From a virus: a stretch of 64,000 bases of DNA. Of this stretch, positions 9,701-17,819 are shown one piece after another. The translations under genes were made by a program, and so were the position numbers. The DNA is taken from positions 1 to 64,000 of the IMG/VR virus record IMGVR_UViG_3300028612_002727, one strand, 5' to 3'. The notes beneath the pieces are model-generated. The model saw nothing but the letters and a program-made list of their open reading frames with translations. It was not told the origin of the DNA and made no database searches. Positions within the stretch are counted from its first letter, which is position 1, and each line of letters begins with the position of its first letter.

Positions 9701-10220
9701 CGGTCGCCCTATCGAAAAGAGAGGTTGAGGTACTATAGGTTCTTATGTAGTCCGTGTTATTTAGTTCTAGTTCGGGCACGGCTTCACTTAAATACTTTAA
9801 GAATTCGTCGGGGCCTTTAATCGATATTTTAGCGTGTTCATCCTTATCGTAATCAAATAGGATTAAACTTGGTCCCTTGTTTACCATTGATTTAGAGGAA
9901 CGGGTACCGTAAACGCCTGTGGCGTCAACGTGTACAGGGTATTCATACCCTCGTCTTTCAAACTCTTTGCTGGTTAGGACTTCTACAAATTCGTGTTCAG
10001 TATCCATTACGCCAGGGGTAAAACACTGGTTAGGCTTAAGGCTTTTAATAAAGTCTGGTAGCTGGGATAGGGTCAACTGAACCTTTTGAGCGGTACCCGT
10101 CACCATTTTCGGGGCTTCACTTACGATCTTACCATGCTGCATTTTCAGCTCTTTGGTTAAGACCCCTGTGGAGTTCGTGAAAAGGGTCAGGTAAAACTGT
10201 TGTTCTACTTGGTTAGCCAT
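6717..10220 (-). CDS. Large replication helicase with primase-like N-terminal region
   Basis: A 1167-residue protein. Residues ~1-300 resemble the primase-like part of phage and plasmid replication proteins, with conserved SGGRLPRTIFD and PERLCFEAG segments. A P-loop SEKGTGKT (~460) and a DEVC Walker B (VIMDEVCQL, ~540) start a helicase core resembling the herpes UL9 origin-binding / CyRepA1 type. Later blocks include ASNSK (~650) and SPSMGTGHSI (~725), then LQHMSRVREC (~770) as motif VI with Arg. The C-terminal ~350 residues are unassigned. It probably melts the origin or acts as replicative helicase, with possible priming. A start box precedes the ATG. Confidence 0.8.
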   Translation of the reverse strand: MANQVEQQFYLTLFTNSTGVLTKELKMQHGKIVSEAPKMVTGTAQKVQLTLSQLPDFIKSLKPNQCFTPGVMDTEHEFVEVLTSKEFERRGYEYPVHVDATGVYGTRSSKSMVNKGPSLILFDYDKDEHAKISIKGPDEFLKYLSEAVPELELNNTDYIRTYSTSTSLFDRATDKVIRPADGFHIYMLVDKGEDIARFGKMLEKRCWMAGMGHIKVSASGGRLPRTIFDTSVFQPERLCFEAGAFIRPSESFYQKLPKGEINRRGHRTVSTKKLKDYTPTQDKEFRRVVEMEKQSESVIARVSEFREIQVQRIVNTTHYTQKPLSRGEAEKIVKAHENKILHPADRLEFEDGRVTTVLEAFLNPVLYDGAQLQDPLRPDKGFSKAKFYANAGRYGDYNPTIHSFVEGERNFELRESLEMFMSKSEETESKLEEYDDKALIVNQRYLPELRLRSGVTLVKSEKGTGKTYMLKQQVQQYEGRVLAVSQLISLVNSLSKQFNLADYNEIENEQLHTLRMQKRLGICLNSIYKLQGQTYDIVIMDEVCQLIRAIKASTVDKPAACLKVLREIIAGAKYIVCMDADLNKDFVELMRDRDFGILPFDIPINVIINKYRPAKEQNRKVTLYQDTDGKGDTASFIEALVNEAKVSGLFYASNSKVDVLKKAATIIEELGGDGGIEQEHFITEVNGRRIITITSNNSQTADVQAFIRDLNNNLRDEDIFMSSPSMGTGHSIDATEMGARFNKTFAFFTKMAGNLPSDCLQHMSRVRECRDYHIMYLDNARRYPTSPLEIVQKEIYGSRNTIDNKLCVQFISEYDYATERLKINDHGWSDWYGQLKSFENNKLNHFSKNLIEALTHEGYTIDTLYTLATDDGYNLKMLMEELKDQIKEVERQKLREAELLTDEEFELLDNQTLKSAEDQRLLLKKRQSRLFGLPAGDELNDVVTMSTQALNARRRGLLLGANNDDLFLIDMLNRFDKKRADKDKTAFADHQGLGRGFLFHFGVTFVSDIPHYDGREINAIAKAQAFDFLLANKRDLEILHGVRMPLCDTDKKREDFVRRVLTSFGLKYRREKFRTGTQTAYRYYLDEERLGRWVDDVVRAKEFSSSTMYTGLEEVPGNLKAYVFQALAGSPQVSELYPYISKLHPVVQNRLVTLLNNKIFNLTANVA

Positions 10221-10239
10221 CGTCGATTTAGTCCAAATT

Positions 10240-10264
10240 GTTGCGGCCCTCTAAATGAGGGCCG
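10240..10264 (-). terminator. Hairpin between replication helicase and MazG-like gene
   Basis: A GGCCCTC / GAGGGCC stem separated by TAAAT lies between the MazG-like stop and the helicase start box. It lacks a long T run on the minus strand, so it may attenuate or process the transcript rather than stop it fully. Confidence 0.4.
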
Positions 10265-10270
10265 ACTTTA

Positions 10271-10879
10271 TCAAAGTTTACTTAGGTCGGCTGGGGTATA
10301 GTCCACAGATTTAAGCACTTTGCCAGCGGGGTAAAACTCACCGTCTATATCGGTACAATCCTCAGTTACCTTCACAGCCCACAGTGCGGTTTCTGGGTTA
10401 TTATTTTTATTGTTAAGTGTTACGGCGAACTTATCACAAGTCACACCAAGCTCTCGGTATTTATTGAGTGTCGCTTGTACGTTATCATCATTACAGAGCT
10501 TACTCATGTTTGAGTGATGAACAATATCCCAAGCTTTTAGGATGTCAAAGTTTAGCTCTTTAGATGCGGATAGTAAGGTTTCTACGATATTTAGTTCGTG
10601 TGCCGAAATACCTTCTAAAAGATATTGAAACTGAACATACTTTCCAAACAATACATAGAGACTATCCGTTATAGCATCGATTTTATCTTTTCGAGCCTGG
10701 GCCTTGAACAATTCGCGCATTTCTTCCCCGTAAAGATTAAAGTGCAATTGTAAGGATTCCACGGTGTAGTCCTTGTCTATCGGTAAGTCAAAAGCTGTGC
10801 GAAATTCCGTAACATCCTCAAAGAACTTATCGTAAATTTCAGGGGTTAAAAAGTTATAGTTAATACCATTAAGTAGCAT
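10271..10879 (-). CDS. MazG/HisE-like nucleotide pyrophosphohydrolase
   Basis: A 202-residue all-alpha NTP pyrophosphohydrolase candidate. The metal-binding pattern is visible: YGEEMRELFKA (EExxE, ~50-60), then KIDAITDSLYVLFG (DxxxD) about 12 residues on. The family hydrolyses NTPs or dNTPs to monophosphates, and phage members are thought to adjust nucleotide pools. The C-terminal ~80 residues have no assignment. The start is the ATG ending the box GGAAATTGACGATG. A position beside the polymerase and helicase genes fits nucleotide metabolism. Confidence 0.75.
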   Translation of the reverse strand: MLLNGINYNFLTPEIYDKFFEDVTEFRTAFDLPIDKDYTVESLQLHFNLYGEEMRELFKAQARKDKIDAITDSLYVLFGKYVQFQYLLEGISAHELNIVETLLSASKELNFDILKAWDIVHHSNMSKLCNDDNVQATLNKYRELGVTCDKFAVTLNNKNNNPETALWAVKVTEDCTDIDGEFYPAGKVLKSVDYTPADLSKL

Positions 10880-10964
10880 CGTCAATTTCCTATTTGTAAT
10901 ATCAGACCAGCATTATAAAAAGTTATCAAGTTAGTTGCTGGTAAACTATCTGGATTTTTATTAA

Positions 10965-11174
10965 TCAGAGTAGGCGACCTGAATCGCTTTTTTCAATGGT
11001 AGCTAGGTCGTCCTCAGGGCTTTGGTCCTGAAATGGCTCGTAAGGTTCGGACCCCTGAACCATTTTCTTTGACTCGGTTATTCGCTTACGAATATAGCGT
11101 GGGATAAGGAATAGCACTGAAACAACCAGTACTATCCAAACCCCCCAAACATAAATCTGTAGTATTGTACTCAC
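10965..11174 (-). CDS. Small single-pass membrane protein
   Basis: A 69-residue protein with one clear membrane helix near the N-terminus (YVWGVWIVLVVSVLFLIP), then basic RYIRKR and an acidic tail. This suggests N-out, C-in topology. I chose the GTG that overlaps the TGA of the DnaQ-like gene (GTGA) because GGAGAG stands five bases before it; an ATG four codons upstream is possible. The function is unknown. Confidence 0.6.
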   Translation of the reverse strand: MSTILQIYVWGVWIVLVVSVLFLIPRYIRKRITESKKMVQGSEPYEPFQDQSPEDDLATIEKSDSGRLL

Positions 11175-11857
11175 GACTCTCTCCAAGGTTCAGCATCCGG
11201 CATATCAATTTCTTCCCACTGAGGGTCGTCAAATTCAGGGCCGAATTCTTCAAACTGAGGTTCGTTAGCCGAAACCACGAACTCCGACAGTATCTTACTT
11301 ACCAAAGCCTGAGTAACTTCCACATCAGCGGCGGCTCGGTGTAAAGACTGGGGGAGGGGAATACCTTCTAACTTCGCGGCGTTTATCAGCTTGAAGTTTC
11401 GATTACCCCCGTACAAGTGGTTATAAATTCTTGCGCGTCGGGCATACTCAGTCATTACACAGAAATACTCTTTTGCTCCAAAGTACCCGTTACAATTGAT
11501 ATTCCAAGCTTCGTTCGATTGAACCAGCATCTTGATATCGAAATTAGCGTTATAGATACATATAGTCTTGTTTTTTACGGCTCCCATTAGTTGGTAGCGT
11601 ACTTCCGGCCATGTAGGGGCTAACGCCACATCAGCATTACTAATCCCGTGTATCCGCTCCGCGCCTGGGTCTATCGCTCGGGTAGGGCGAACCAAGGTAT
11701 TAAGTAGCATATCCCCTGTAAGGCCATCCTTGACCGCAATTTCAACTATCTGGTGTCCGTGGCCAAGGCCTGTGGTTTCAGTGTCTAAGGTACACCAGTG
11801 TTTTCCAATCAAGTAAGAGAATGGAGCAGGTAAGTTATTTCCGGTAGTTGGGGTCAT
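11171..11857 (-). CDS. DnaQ-like 3'-5' exonuclease (DEDDh)
   Basis: A 228-residue exonuclease of the DNA polymerase III epsilon type. Motif ExoI is LDTETTGL (~23-30), ExoII NANFDIKML (~103-111) and ExoIII HRAAADVEVT (~172-181, His-x(4)-Asp). Residues 195-228 form an acidic tail (FEEFGPEFDDPQWEEIDMPD) that might bind a partner or mimic DNA charge. It lies two genes downstream of the PolA-type polymerase, which already carries its own 3'-5' domain, so it may act in repair or degradation. Its start overlaps the end of the gene upstream. Confidence 0.88.
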   Translation of the reverse strand: MTPTTGNNLPAPFSYLIGKHWCTLDTETTGLGHGHQIVEIAVKDGLTGDMLLNTLVRPTRAIDPGAERIHGISNADVALAPTWPEVRYQLMGAVKNKTICIYNANFDIKMLVQSNEAWNINCNGYFGAKEYFCVMTEYARRARIYNHLYGGNRNFKLINAAKLEGIPLPQSLHRAAADVEVTQALVSKILSEFVVSANEPQFEEFGPEFDDPQWEEIDMPDAEPWRES

Positions 11858-12038
11858 TTTTATCTCTCAGTAAAGGATGCTGGGGGTTTATTTCCCTCAG
11901 CGCATTTTCTAACAAAAGCACCCGTTCTATCTGGCTACTAATCTGTGTGATAAGCCGAGACTTATCACACAGGGAGCCACAACAGAATTCAGCTTCGGGT
12001 GTGTGTTGAACAATAACCCCAGGAATATGCGAACTCAT
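11835..12038 (-). CDS. Hypothetical 67-residue protein
   Basis: A small protein whose ATG overlaps the stop of DNA polymerase (ATGA), so it is translated by coupling. It has two close cysteines followed by another (CCGSLC, ~19-24) and a helical segment LITQISSQIERVLLLENAL that could dimerise. I do not recognise it. The overlaps with genes on both sides make it likely to be real. Confidence 0.6.
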   Translation of the reverse strand: MSSHIPGVIVQHTPEAEFCCGSLCDKSRLITQISSQIERVLLLENALREINPQHPLLRDKNDPNYRK

Positions 12039-14902
12039 GCTGCGGCCTCAACAGGATCATGTCCCATCAAATAAGCAACAACATTGTGCCGATACTCCAC
12101 AGGGAGTTTCTTTCCTTCCATTGACTTAGGGACATACCCTTCAAGAGAAGGTGCTTCGTCCAACTCTATCTGTCCATAAGGCGCGGTATCTGGATGGTAA
12201 GGTTCGAGTGTACGGCCTACTGAAACCGTTCCATCAAGCTTAAGCCAATTCACAAGGTCAGGGTGGTTACACATCACCTCGAGAATGCGTTTGCCAAAGT
12301 CAATAGCTTGATCCCAACGAACACTAAACACTAATTCATCGTGAATAGGCATCAAGATATCGGCATCCCATTGTGTATCAGGGGCGTTTATTTCATGCCA
12401 AAGTGTCAACATACTGCGTTTGGCGAGTGTAGCACAACCCCCTTGTATTTTAGCGTTTACGGCTTGGTTGAAGGCCCGTCTTTGGATACGCTTCGCGATA
12501 GCCGCACCGAAACTAGAGAGTGTCGGGTCGTTGTACGCATTCCACTTCGCGGTAAAATTATAATACCAATCGTCGGTACCTTCATATTTATAACGTCGGT
12601 GGCCATCGAAGATATCCACGTAACCTTGATAGCGTATCTCTTGCTGGGTGTTTATTCTCCACTGTTCCGCTACAGGGAACGTTTGACGGTAGTTGTCTGT
12701 ACCCTCCCACATTTGGTCTGAGGTCCAATTCAATTTATCTTGAACTGTCATTAACGACCCTGAGTACCAGTAGCCGAAGTTGGAAGGTTTACCCGCAGAG
12801 CCCCGCCACCATTTCGCGGCTTCATAGGGTTTTAGCTCTACGTTTTTTACAGGGTCCGTGAACACTTTCGAGTACTGTATCTTAAAGACCTCTAAGTCCT
12901 CACCTTCCAAATTCTTAACCGAACTAAGCATTTCTGCCGTAAACTCAGGGTAGTAAACGCGAAGTGCCGAGGTTGCTGCCCCTAAATGCAAATCGTCATA
13001 AGGTATCTGGCCATACGCTTTTTGGAAGTTAGGATCTTTACTTAACTCACCAATCAACACCAATTCAACCTGGGACCAATCCACAGCGACAATTAAATGG
13101 TCGTCTCTGTGAGGTAGAAAGAACCCACGAATATAAGTGGACTCGCCCCGTTTACTCAACTGCATCGGGTTAGGGTTCTCAGCGGCCATACGACGAGTGT
13201 TTAGCCTAGAACTGATTATTGGGTACATTCTCCCCGTCTCAGGGTCCGTCAATAGCAGGTAGTTAGTAATATATAACTTCATGCGTTGTTCGGTCTGGGC
13301 TAATGCGTTTATCGCTTTTATTACCCGCTGTGCGGTTTCAACGGGGTACTCTTTAGCACAGTTCTCCGCTAACTCCTGCAAAACTTCTATAGGCAACTCG
13401 GTGAGTTGACCATAACGTTTCCACTCCTTGATCCACAACGCCGGTTCTGACCCTAATCGCTCCGCTAACTCCAGTAACTTACCTCGAGCCTCCGCGTCGG
13501 TTTTAATATCACCTTTGATATAAACGAAAGGCAGCATCAATAAATCATGGAACAAGGTTCGCATCACCATGTAATGGGAGAAGTTCCCCCGCAAGTCGAG
13601 TTCCTTCTTCTTTAGCTTGAACTTTTCTTCTTCCATCCAAGGCAGCGACACCGGCCCCGCCGTAAGTGTGGCGAAATCGAAGTCCTCGACCGGCGCATCA
13701 TAATGATCTAAGGCGTCGATATACTCAGCATACCCGTTCTTTAGAAACAAAATCTTGTCACGGTAGCGCTGATACGAAATCCCTTCTTTACCCACATACC
13801 ATTTTGGTTGCTTCTGGTAGAGTCGGGGACTAGGGTCGTTAGAGAATTCAAGCTCTTGAAGAAGCTCACCCAGTTCTTTGATACCCTCCACATAGTTTTT
13901 CCGCTCAACTTCCCGTCGGCTTAGAATGGCTTCTGTATTTACCCGCCAACCTTTTACCCAGCAATCCGAATAGATATAACACATCGGGTTCTCTTGCTCG
14001 AAGAAGGTACGGATAACGGCGGGGTTCGTGTTCTGCATAAACTGACACAACCAATCATAAACCCGTACACACCAATAAGCATCGTCGGCGCCATAGTGAA
14101 GAACTTCCTCGCCGGTTAACTGACCCATGTGTGCTCGGCCTAACAGCGCGTCTTTAAATGTCGTTTGTTTGTACCCGAAGATACGCTCGGTTATCTGCTT
14201 AAGGTTGTACCCGTAGTTCAAAGACTTCACAAACCCGTTATAACTATGGTCGGCTTTTGACTCTTTACCCAAGACCTTTTGTATTAATTCCTGCTGGGCG
14301 GTGTCTAATTGCCTAAAGTCATTTACCCCCGCAAAGGTTCTGCGAATCTCAGGGATAAGCTTTTTTATCCCCATCAAATCCGATTGCCTGAACAAGTTAA
14401 TGTCGTACTGGTCGGAATTGTACGCAGATACCGCCATTTGAAGGGTATCTACATAGTTCCAACCCAAGTCAATCCCCAGGCTCTTAAGACACATCGTTCT
14501 TTCAAACGGATAGTTGTGAATTATTTTAAGCGGGTTATCTGCAAGGAACTGAATAAAGTCCCTTGCTAACTCTGGTGCTAATCGGTTTTCTTCGTCTGCA
14601 TGGGCCATGTTGGCATAGTAGACGGTAGTCTCCCCTCGGATATACAACGAAAAGCCCGTGACGGTCGTTCTGTTAATATCAAAGACCAGTTTCTTAGGGT
14701 TCTTATAATCCTCGGCGTCTTTATTCAGTTTCATAAACTGATTCAATCCATCGTGCCGGTCCGCATCATGGGTTTCGATATCGAAACCCACGGGTTGGTT
14801 CATCTGGTGAATTTTGGCTTTGATTTCCTCAAGAACGTGGGCGTTTCGAGCATCCACCAATTGCTCGACTAACCCCGTTCTCTCGTTAATTTGCGAGTAC
14901 AT
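12035..14902 (-). CDS. Family A DNA polymerase with 3'-5' exonuclease domain
   Basis: A 955-residue PolA-type replicative polymerase. The N-terminal ~330 residues hold a DEDD proofreading domain: FDIETHDADRH (~40), the HNYPFERTMCL segment (~130) and the GADDAYWCVRVY block (~268). The polymerase motifs are A, VAVDWSQVELVLIGE (~607); B, the KWWRGSAGKPSNFGYWY region (~692); and C, MPIHDELVFSV (~853). The 5' nuclease domain of E. coli Pol I is absent; a separate 5'-3' exonuclease is encoded at 20.1-20.9 kb. The ATG directly follows the stop of the gene upstream (TAAATG). Confidence 0.95.
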   Translation of the reverse strand: MYSQINERTGLVEQLVDARNAHVLEEIKAKIHQMNQPVGFDIETHDADRHDGLNQFMKLNKDAEDYKNPKKLVFDINRTTVTGFSLYIRGETTVYYANMAHADEENRLAPELARDFIQFLADNPLKIIHNYPFERTMCLKSLGIDLGWNYVDTLQMAVSAYNSDQYDINLFRQSDLMGIKKLIPEIRRTFAGVNDFRQLDTAQQELIQKVLGKESKADHSYNGFVKSLNYGYNLKQITERIFGYKQTTFKDALLGRAHMGQLTGEEVLHYGADDAYWCVRVYDWLCQFMQNTNPAVIRTFFEQENPMCYIYSDCWVKGWRVNTEAILSRREVERKNYVEGIKELGELLQELEFSNDPSPRLYQKQPKWYVGKEGISYQRYRDKILFLKNGYAEYIDALDHYDAPVEDFDFATLTAGPVSLPWMEEEKFKLKKKELDLRGNFSHYMVMRTLFHDLLMLPFVYIKGDIKTDAEARGKLLELAERLGSEPALWIKEWKRYGQLTELPIEVLQELAENCAKEYPVETAQRVIKAINALAQTEQRMKLYITNYLLLTDPETGRMYPIISSRLNTRRMAAENPNPMQLSKRGESTYIRGFFLPHRDDHLIVAVDWSQVELVLIGELSKDPNFQKAYGQIPYDDLHLGAATSALRVYYPEFTAEMLSSVKNLEGEDLEVFKIQYSKVFTDPVKNVELKPYEAAKWWRGSAGKPSNFGYWYSGSLMTVQDKLNWTSDQMWEGTDNYRQTFPVAEQWRINTQQEIRYQGYVDIFDGHRRYKYEGTDDWYYNFTAKWNAYNDPTLSSFGAAIAKRIQRRAFNQAVNAKIQGGCATLAKRSMLTLWHEINAPDTQWDADILMPIHDELVFSVRWDQAIDFGKRILEVMCNHPDLVNWLKLDGTVSVGRTLEPYHPDTAPYGQIELDEAPSLEGYVPKSMEGKKLPVEYRHNVVAYLMGHDPVEAAA

Positions 14903-15415
14903 TTACTCACCCTTTTTAGGCGGCAAAACGTAATCACCCTCTGCAAAGCTACCCGAGAGCTTAGTGACGGTAGGTGGTATTTTTTGGTTTGGCGGACCCA
15001 CCGGTTTATCACGCGTCTCTACCTTAGATTCGGCGGCAGGTATCGGTTCATCAAATAGACGGGACAACTCCCCAAGTAGCCGCTGAATGCCGCCCTCGTT
15101 GCCCTTTACCGCGAGGTACGCGTCTTTCAACGGGAGTAGCCTTTCAGGGCTTATGTACCCCATCTTGTATAAGGCGTTCTTAACCCCTTCGTCTTGGAGA
15201 AAAACTATCCGCTTAGTGATTCCCGCAAACAGCGATTCTTGTTCAGGGGTAATGACTTGCTGTTCGATAATGTCTTTGTTGAACGAGGTTTTGACTCTAA
15301 TGGCGTTACGGTAGTTATCCGACTCCGCTGCGGGTTTACATTCAGGCATCGAGGTGTCTGTACTCGCTTTAGGTAAAACTTCATCAACTTTTTGCATGGG
15401 TGGTACAAATGGCAT
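14903..15415 (-). CDS. Hypothetical protein upstream of DNA polymerase
   Basis: A 170-residue protein, proline- and lysine-rich at both ends, with a helical middle (PEQESLFAGITKRIVFLQDEGVKNAL, residues ~56-82). The start is the ATG ending the start box. It directly abuts the polymerase gene, so a polymerase accessory role is possible. I see no catalytic motif. Confidence 0.65.
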   Translation of the reverse strand: MPFVPPMQKVDEVLPKASTDTSMPECKPAAESDNYRNAIRVKTSFNKDIIEQQVITPEQESLFAGITKRIVFLQDEGVKNALYKMGYISPERLLPLKDAYLAVKGNEGGIQRLLGELSRLFDEPIPAAESKVETRDKPVGPPNQKIPPTVTKLSGSFAEGDYVLPPKKGE

Positions 15416-15426
15416 CGTCAATCTCC

Positions 15427-16542
15427 TTACATTAAAACTTCACGGTGACCATATGAGTTTAGGGCGCTAACTACACCTTCATGCTCTAAAGCCTCTACTA
15501 ACCTTGCTGCACGGCTGTAACCGATACGAAACTTACGTTGAAGGGTGGATACGTTGGCCTTACGCGTTTCAATTACAAAGGCTTTTGCTTCTTCGTAAAA
15601 AACGTCTTCGGGTTCGGGTTCGGGGTCGCAGGGTAGTTTAATTTCATGAGATAGCACTTCATCATCATCTAAATGAAAGGCTTCTTTTAGGCTCAGCGCT
15701 AAGGATAGAAGCCCATTAGCTCCGAGAAATATTTCTGACTCGAGACGGGCTTCCTGTTGGTCCTTAGGGATATCAGCGCTTTCTTCAATCAAGCGGTCAG
15801 AATACTTAATACGCTTAACCGAGCCATCTTCAACAAGCACCGCGGTTAACTGTTCGTCATAACTAACAGCAAGTTTCTGAACGAGCTTGCCTGAGTCTAA
15901 ACACAATTGAATTTCTTCTGAGTTTAGTTCCTGGTTCTTGGCTCTGATAACCGCCTTGGTTTCATCTGTGGCTTGAAGCTCAGTTTCTTCGAGTAATTCA
16001 AATTGGGTCGGGTGTCCATTCACAAGCCAGCTTGTTAGGTCTGAGGCTAGAGAGCGTCTTGCGAATGGGACAATAGGTAAACTGCCTAAGGCTTTACGCA
16101 GCACGGCAAGAAAGATTTCAGCTTCACCATCACTCGACGCGTTTACGATTATTAGCTTGTGGCTCGGGATAATTGTTCCCATTGTTGCAGTCTGGTCGGT
16201 AAAGGCTCGAGGTAAGAGCTGCGAGACAACTTGTTCTTTTAGGTCTGCCCGAGCTTTCTTACCTAACGGTGCGCCGGTTTCAGCTTCAAGTATCTTGGCA
16301 CGGACTTCTACTTCACGGGCCACAACCCGCGCTGGGATTATCTTACTTTCTTTAAGTAGCTTGACCGTATAGAAGCCATTAACCTCGTGGACCAACAACG
16401 AACCAATAACGGGAGAGAAACCTAAGGTCGCCATCGTGTGATCACCGCAAGGGTGGAAAGGGATATTTTCTAGGGCCTGGGTTAAGCCTGAGAAATCTAC
16501 GTGCTTGGTTAGTAAATAAAATTTTGCGTTTTTAAAATACAT
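15427..16542 (-). CDS. rdgC: RdgC recombination-associated protein fused to an FtsK-gamma DNA-binding domain
   Basis: A 371-residue fusion. Residues 1-~290 match RdgC along their length: YFKNAKFYLL at the start, PCGDHTMATLGF, the QLLPRAF block (~117), LRKALGSLPIVP (~155), AVIRAKNQELNSEEI (~200) and the DGSVKRIKYSD block (~245). RdgC is a ring-forming dsDNA-binding protein that restrains RecA. Residues ~318-371 match the gamma winged helix of FtsK (YEEAKAFV, STLQRKFRIGYSRAARLVEALEHEG, REVL), which reads KOPS motifs on the chromosome. The recognition helix has Ser where FtsK normally has Asn (RIGYSRAAR), so specificity may differ. An acidic linker (DPEPEPEDVF) joins the parts. The ATG ends the start box. 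Confidence 0.88.
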   Translation of the reverse strand: MYFKNAKFYLLTKHVDFSGLTQALENIPFHPCGDHTMATLGFSPVIGSLLVHEVNGFYTVKLLKESKIIPARVVAREVEVRAKILEAETGAPLGKKARADLKEQVVSQLLPRAFTDQTATMGTIIPSHKLIIVNASSDGEAEIFLAVLRKALGSLPIVPFARRSLASDLTSWLVNGHPTQFELLEETELQATDETKAVIRAKNQELNSEEIQLCLDSGKLVQKLAVSYDEQLTAVLVEDGSVKRIKYSDRLIEESADIPKDQQEARLESEIFLGANGLLSLALSLKEAFHLDDDEVLSHEIKLPCDPEPEPEDVFYEEAKAFVIETRKANVSTLQRKFRIGYSRAARLVEALEHEGVVSALNSYGHREVLM

Positions 16543-16582
16543 CGTCAATTTCCTAGTTGTTTAGTTAGTTTCTTTGTAAAGA

Positions 16583-16795
16583 TTATTTCTTTTGTTTCGG
16601 GTTTTTTGCTCTAATATCACGAACCACAACATAAGCTAAGATGGCGGTATCTAGGACTGCGCCAATCGCCAGCCCTAGAACTAAAGACTTCTCAAAGCCT
16701 AAATCCGTATAAAATTGAAGTGGGATAATCAAAGCTCCCGCCGTTAAGTACACCACTAAAACCATCGATAAAAGCTCTAAGATTATATTTTTCAC
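16583..16795 (-). CDS. Small two-helix membrane protein
   Basis: A 70-residue protein with two predicted membrane helices (ELLSMVLVVYLTAGALII and LVLGLAIGAVLDTAILAYVVV) and a basic C-terminus (RAKNPKQKK), which suggests both termini are cytoplasmic. Its ATG overlaps the stop of the gene upstream (ATGA). It is not a recognised holin, and its location in the early region argues against lysis. Confidence 0.6.
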   Translation of the reverse strand: MKNIILELLSMVLVVYLTAGALIIPLQFYTDLGFEKSLVLGLAIGAVLDTAILAYVVVRDIRAKNPKQKK

Positions 16796-17286
16796 TTTTC
16801 TTGCTCCTTACGTAGTTGTTCTATTTCCTCGTCTATACGGGTTTTCATGCAAAACTCAGGGTATTGCCTGTTGTATGTGAGAGGTGCAGAAAGCTTGTCA
16901 AGAACCTCAATCTTCTTCTCTATGGCGAATTTGTTTACATATTTATGGAATTCGTCACCACCACAGAAAAGCGTAAATAAATCACTAAGCAAGTCCGTAT
17001 ACTCTTTTGAGTTGACTTCCATTTCATCTAAATCAAGAAACATGTTTCTAGCTACATCTATAAACTCTTTAAATTCCTTAACATTAAGCTGTAACCTAGC
17101 AATACGCTTATTAGCCTTTGCTAAATCCTCTTTTACACACAAAAGGTCTTCGTGCAAGTTGTATGCTACTGAGCTGCTATCGCTTTCTGCTAAATTTTGA
17201 ATTTCTTCGTTTGTTTTACCGTCTGACCACAAAGTCATTTTTTCCTGATCCTTGCCGTACGTTTTATCTACTTTAAAAACAATCAC
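16792..17286 (-). CDS. Coiled-coil protein of a tandem phage-specific family (member 1)
   Basis: A 164-residue helical protein. A coiled coil (~50-90, LCVKEDLAKANKRIARLQLNVK) is followed by a VNKFAIEKKIEVLDKL motif and ends in EEIEQLRKEQEK. The last two motifs recur in the neighbouring genes, which marks it as a paralogue. It is coupled to both neighbours by four-base overlaps. The function is unknown. Confidence 0.6.
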   Translation of the reverse strand: MIVFKVDKTYGKDQEKMTLWSDGKTNEEIQNLAESDSSSVAYNLHEDLLCVKEDLAKANKRIARLQLNVKEFKEFIDVARNMFLDLDEMEVNSKEYTDLLSDLFTLFCGGDEFHKYVNKFAIEKKIEVLDKLSAPLTYNRQYPEFCMKTRIDEEIEQLRKEQEK

Positions 17287-17819
17287 TTTTTTTGCTCCTT
17301 GCGTAGTTGTTCGGCATACAGATTCATTGCTATTGCCATATGCATATCTATCGAAGTATTGGAGCGAAGCCAGTCTAGCGCCTCAACCTTCTTCTCTATT
17401 GCGAATTTGTTTAGTGCATCGACTGAAGACCCTTCTACAAAAGATTCATAAATATCGTCCGCCAGATGACACCTTGCATAAAGCTCACCGTCTTCTTGCA
17501 TATCCAAAAGCGGCTCAATTCGCTTTGTGAGTAATTGATGTTGAAACTCCAGTTCAGCAACACGCTGTTCTAATTTCTCGTATTCTTCATAATCTACATA
17601 CGAACCCTCAGGGCTTTCTTCTAAACCACGACACATAGGGCTTCTATGGCAGATGCACTCTTGAGAGTGATTAGGATCGTACTTTTCTTCATAGCGAATT
17701 ACCTTGGTCTGCTCTTGTTCAGACATCGTACCCCACTGCTCTTTGGTTACGTCTAAATCGGTACTACAAGTTGAACCCTCAGCATTTGTGCTAACAAAGA
17801 AGTGCATTGTTTTCATCAC
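17283..17819 (-). CDS. Coiled-coil protein of the same tandem family (member 2)
   Basis: A 178-residue protein. Residues ~45-90 contain a cysteine/histidine-rich stretch (CICHRSPMC), which may bind a metal, followed by DYEEYEKLEQRVAELE, a coiled coil. It then has LNKFAIEKKVEALDWL and the terminal AEQLRKEQKK shared with member 1. A 144-base DNA segment encoding residues ~39-86 is repeated in the next gene upstream. The first codon may be either of two ATGs. The function is unknown. Confidence 0.6.
   Translation of the reverse strand: MMKTMHFFVSTNAEGSTCSTDLDVTKEQWGTMSEQEQTKVIRYEEKYDPNHSQECICHRSPMCRGLEESPEGSYVDYEEYEKLEQRVAELEFQHQLLTKRIEPLLDMQEDGELYARCHLADDIYESFVEGSSVDALNKFAIEKKVEALDWLRSNTSIDMHMAIAMNLYAEQLRKEQKK
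17562..17705. repeat. 144-bp direct repeat, copy 1
   Basis: By eye it matches 18050-18193 at every base. This copy lies inside the 178-residue gene and encodes KVIRYEEKYD through YEKLEQR. The identity indicates a very recent duplication or unequal recombination. Confidence 0.9.

Noticed and set aside
16583-16795. Holin
   Set aside because: Two membrane helices would allow it, but it lies in the early replication block without endolysin or spanin genes nearby.
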